Shown piece by piece: positions 6,385-8,016 of a stretch of DNA of 8,016 nucleotides. Each line of letters begins with the position of its first letter. Positions within the stretch are counted from its first letter, which is position 1. The DNA is from Pseudomonadota bacterium. Its GTDB lineage: Bacteria; Pseudomonadota; Gammaproteobacteria; Xanthomonadales; Rhodanobacteraceae. The notes below the pieces were generated by a model. The model was given only the letters and a program-made list of their open reading frames with translations. It searched no databases and had not been told where the DNA came from. The position numbers and the translations under genes are program-made. The stretch is taken from positions 1-8,016 of the forward strand of contig JAFEEK010000499.1 of NCBI GenBank assembly GCA_018241165.1, in the 5' to 3' direction.

Positions 6385-8016
6385 AACGCAATGCCTTGGC
6401 CGCAGTCACGCTGGCTGCACTGGCCTTCTGGGGCCTGCCTGCTCCCGCGCAGGAGACGAACGCCACGACGGATGCCTCCACGCAGAAGCTCGAAACCATC
6501 GAAGTCACCGGCTCGCGCATTCCGCGCGCGCAGATCGAAGGTCCGGCGCCGGTGGTGACGATCACCGCGCAGGACATCCAGCGCGATGGCTTCGCCGACG
6601 TCGCCGACATCATGAGTTCGCTCAACCAGAACCTCGGTGCGCTGGACAACAACCAGTACACCGGCGGATTTTCGGTCGGCGCACAGGCCGTCGACCTGCG
6701 CGGCCTCGGCCCCAACCATACCCTGGTGCTGATCAATGGCCGGCGCATCGCCGACTGGCCGCAATCGTATGGCGGCGACAGCAATTTCACCGACATTTCC
6801 AGCATTCCGGCCTCGATGATCGAGCGCGTGGAAATCCTCAGCGGCAGCGCCTCGGCGGTGTACGGCTCGGATGCGATTTCCGGCGTGGTCAACTTCATCA
6901 TGAAGCGCCATGCCGACGGCACCACGATCGACTACCGCGTCGGCGGCACCGAACACGGCGGCGGCGGTTCGCAGCGCCTGCAGATATTCAGCGGCTGGGA
7001 CAAGGGCGATTTCAGTTCGGTGTTCGGACTCGAACTGATCGACAAGAAGCCGCTGTGGGCCTACGACCGCAGCTTTACCGACTCGCGCCTCGACAGCCCG
7101 GCGCCGCCCTCGAAGCTTTATGCGGACCCGGCCTGGGGCATTCTCGACGTGGACGAAAACTACATCGATCCGGGCAAGGCAACCTGCGACGCGCTGGCGG
7201 CCTACGACAAGGGCACCATCGTCTACGCCTATCGCAAGAACTGGGGCAATTACTGCGGCAGCTACTATTCAACCGGGTACGGCACGCTCGAGAACAGCCG
7301 CAAGGCAGCGAATTTCTGGGGCTCGGCGAACTATCGCGTGAGCGACAGCGTCAACTTCTACCTCGACCTGATGGCCAGCACTTCGCATCAGGAAAGTTAC
7401 TGGATGCCGCTGGAATGGCAAAACTGCGAAAAGTTGAACGGCGATTGCGCACCGACACCATTCTTCAATCAGGCCACGGGCCAGATCGAACAATGGCAGC
7501 GCCGTTATTTCACGATCGAGGAAAACGGCGGTTTCAAACCCGGCATGATCCGCAACATCGACAACGCGATGACGTTCAATACCGGCATCAAGGGCACGCT
7601 CGACGACGGCAAGTGGAACTACGATGCGACATACGGCCACTCGCAGAACCGGCTCGAGCAGAAATGGCCGGCGCTGGTCGCTGCGAAGGCGCAGGCGCTG
7701 TACCTGGGCCCGTCGCTCGGGGTCGATCCGGACAGCGGCCTGCAGATCTATGACGCACCGTATTCGCGCTTCTACACGCCGCTTACGGTTGCGCAGTTCC
7801 GCTCGATCACCCAGGATTCGATCGACAACGACAAGAGTCGCGCCGATACGCTGTCGGCAACCATCAACACGACCGAGTTGTTCAGCCTGCCAGCCGGGCC
7901 GGTCGGCTTCGCCGCCGTGGCCGAATATGGCAACCAGTACTTCGGGCTGAAGGCCGATCCACTCTCGCTCGATGGCAGTTATTACCACTTGCACAACACC
8001 GATGCGATCGGCTCGC
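6381..8016 (+). CDS. TonB-dependent outer-membrane receptor (3' end outside window)
   Basis: 545 complete codons are visible with no stop, so the gene runs past the window. Residues 1-23 are a signal peptide (MKRNALAAVTLAAL..., cleavage after APA). A TonB-box-like stretch LETIEVTGSRI follows at about 37-47. The plug domain spans about 50-175, with VDLRGLGPNHTLVLINGRRI (104-123) and SMIERVEILSGSASAVYGSD (145-164), both typical. The barrel begins after about 180, and the loops hold cysteine pairs (ATCDAL...NYCGSY; NCEKLNGDC). Its ATG overlaps the dgcN TGA in ATGA, so it is the fourth gene of the dgc operon and is expected to import that pathway's substrate. From residue 367 on it aligns with the upstream receptor (bases 2-536) with one single-codon length difference. 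Expected full length is about 910 residues. Confidence 0.95.
   Translation, partial: MKRNALAAVTLAALAFWGLPAPAQETNATTDASTQKLETIEVTGSRIPRAQIEGPAPVVTITAQDIQRDGFADVADIMSSLNQNLGALDNNQYTGGFSVGAQAVDLRGLGPNHTLVLINGRRIADWPQSYGGDSNFTDISSIPASMIERVEILSGSASAVYGSDAISGVVNFIMKRHADGTTIDYRVGGTEHGGGGSQRLQIFSGWDKGDFSSVFGLELIDKKPLWAYDRSFTDSRLDSPAPPSKLYADPAWGILDVDENYIDPGKATCDALAAYDKGTIVYAYRKNWGNYCGSYYSTGYGTLENSRKAANFWGSANYRVSDSVNFYLDLMASTSHQESYWMPLEWQNCEKLNGDCAPTPFFNQATGQIEQWQRRYFTIEENGGFKPGMIRNIDNAMTFNTGIKGTLDDGKWNYDATYGHSQNRLEQKWPALVAAKAQALYLGPSLGVDPDSGLQIYDAPYSRFYTPLTVAQFRSITQDSIDNDKSRADTLSATINTTELFSLPAGPVGFAAVAEYGNQYFGLKADPLSLDGSYYHLHNTDAIGS
7479..8016 (+). repeat. Paralogous coding repeat, copy 2 (receptor barrel segment)
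   Basis: Partner of 2-536, same orientation, about 7.48 kb apart. The regulator and the dgc genes lie between the two copies. Confidence 0.9.

Noticed and set aside
6374..7753. 459-codon + strand frame over the second receptor
   Set aside because: It is a shadow frame. The real gene is in the frame of ATG 6381, which stays open to the window end with signal peptide, plug and barrel motifs.
1..8016. tRNA, rRNA, CRISPR array, transposase or phage genes
   Set aside because: No such sequence or protein was recognised. Apart from the paralogous receptor segments and the short promoter repeats, I saw no repeat arrays.

Overview
The window is GC-rich (well over 60 % by eye), all genes lie on the + strand, and the codons strongly favour G or C in third position. 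Two large TonB-dependent receptors, an exported deacylase and a compact catabolic operon point to a Gram-negative, probably a gammaproteobacterium of the Xanthomonadales type (Dokdonella, Rhodanobacter or Lysobacter relatives). That placement is inferred from style and gene content, not from a marker gene.

Layout, left to right: the C-terminal two thirds of a TonB-dependent outer-membrane receptor (2-1642); a 13-bp-stem hairpin (1655-1690); an RpiR/MurR-family regulator (1715-2620) with ten consecutive A's in its first codons; a 172-bp intergenic region whose right half is AT-rich and holds a promoter and two perfect palindromes; then a tight four-gene run. That run comprises an enolase-superfamily racemase/epimerase (DgcA type, 2793-3782), a secreted D-aminoacylase-like amidohydrolase (3822-5327), a DUF1611 protein of the DgcN N-acetyltransferase type (5332-6384), and a second TonB-dependent receptor (6381 to the window end, incomplete), whose ATG overlaps the dgcN stop. 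The first 535 bases of the window are paralogous to its last 538.

Proposed joint function: DgcN and DgcA are known from marine bacteria as a D-glutamate route in which DgcN acetylates D-Glu with acetyl-CoA and DgcA racemises N-acetyl-D-Glu to N-acetyl-L-Glu, which is then deacetylated to L-Glu. Here the pair is joined to outer-membrane uptake (receptor) and a periplasmic N-acyl-D-amino-acid deacylase. This suggests a complete scavenging module for D-amino-acid conjugates, for example from peptidoglycan debris, under RpiR-type control. No inner-membrane transporter and no N-acetyl-L-Glu deacetylase is in the window. Departures from family consensus at the ligand or metal sites of the regulator, the epimerase and the deacylase suggest that the substrate may not be plain D-glutamate.
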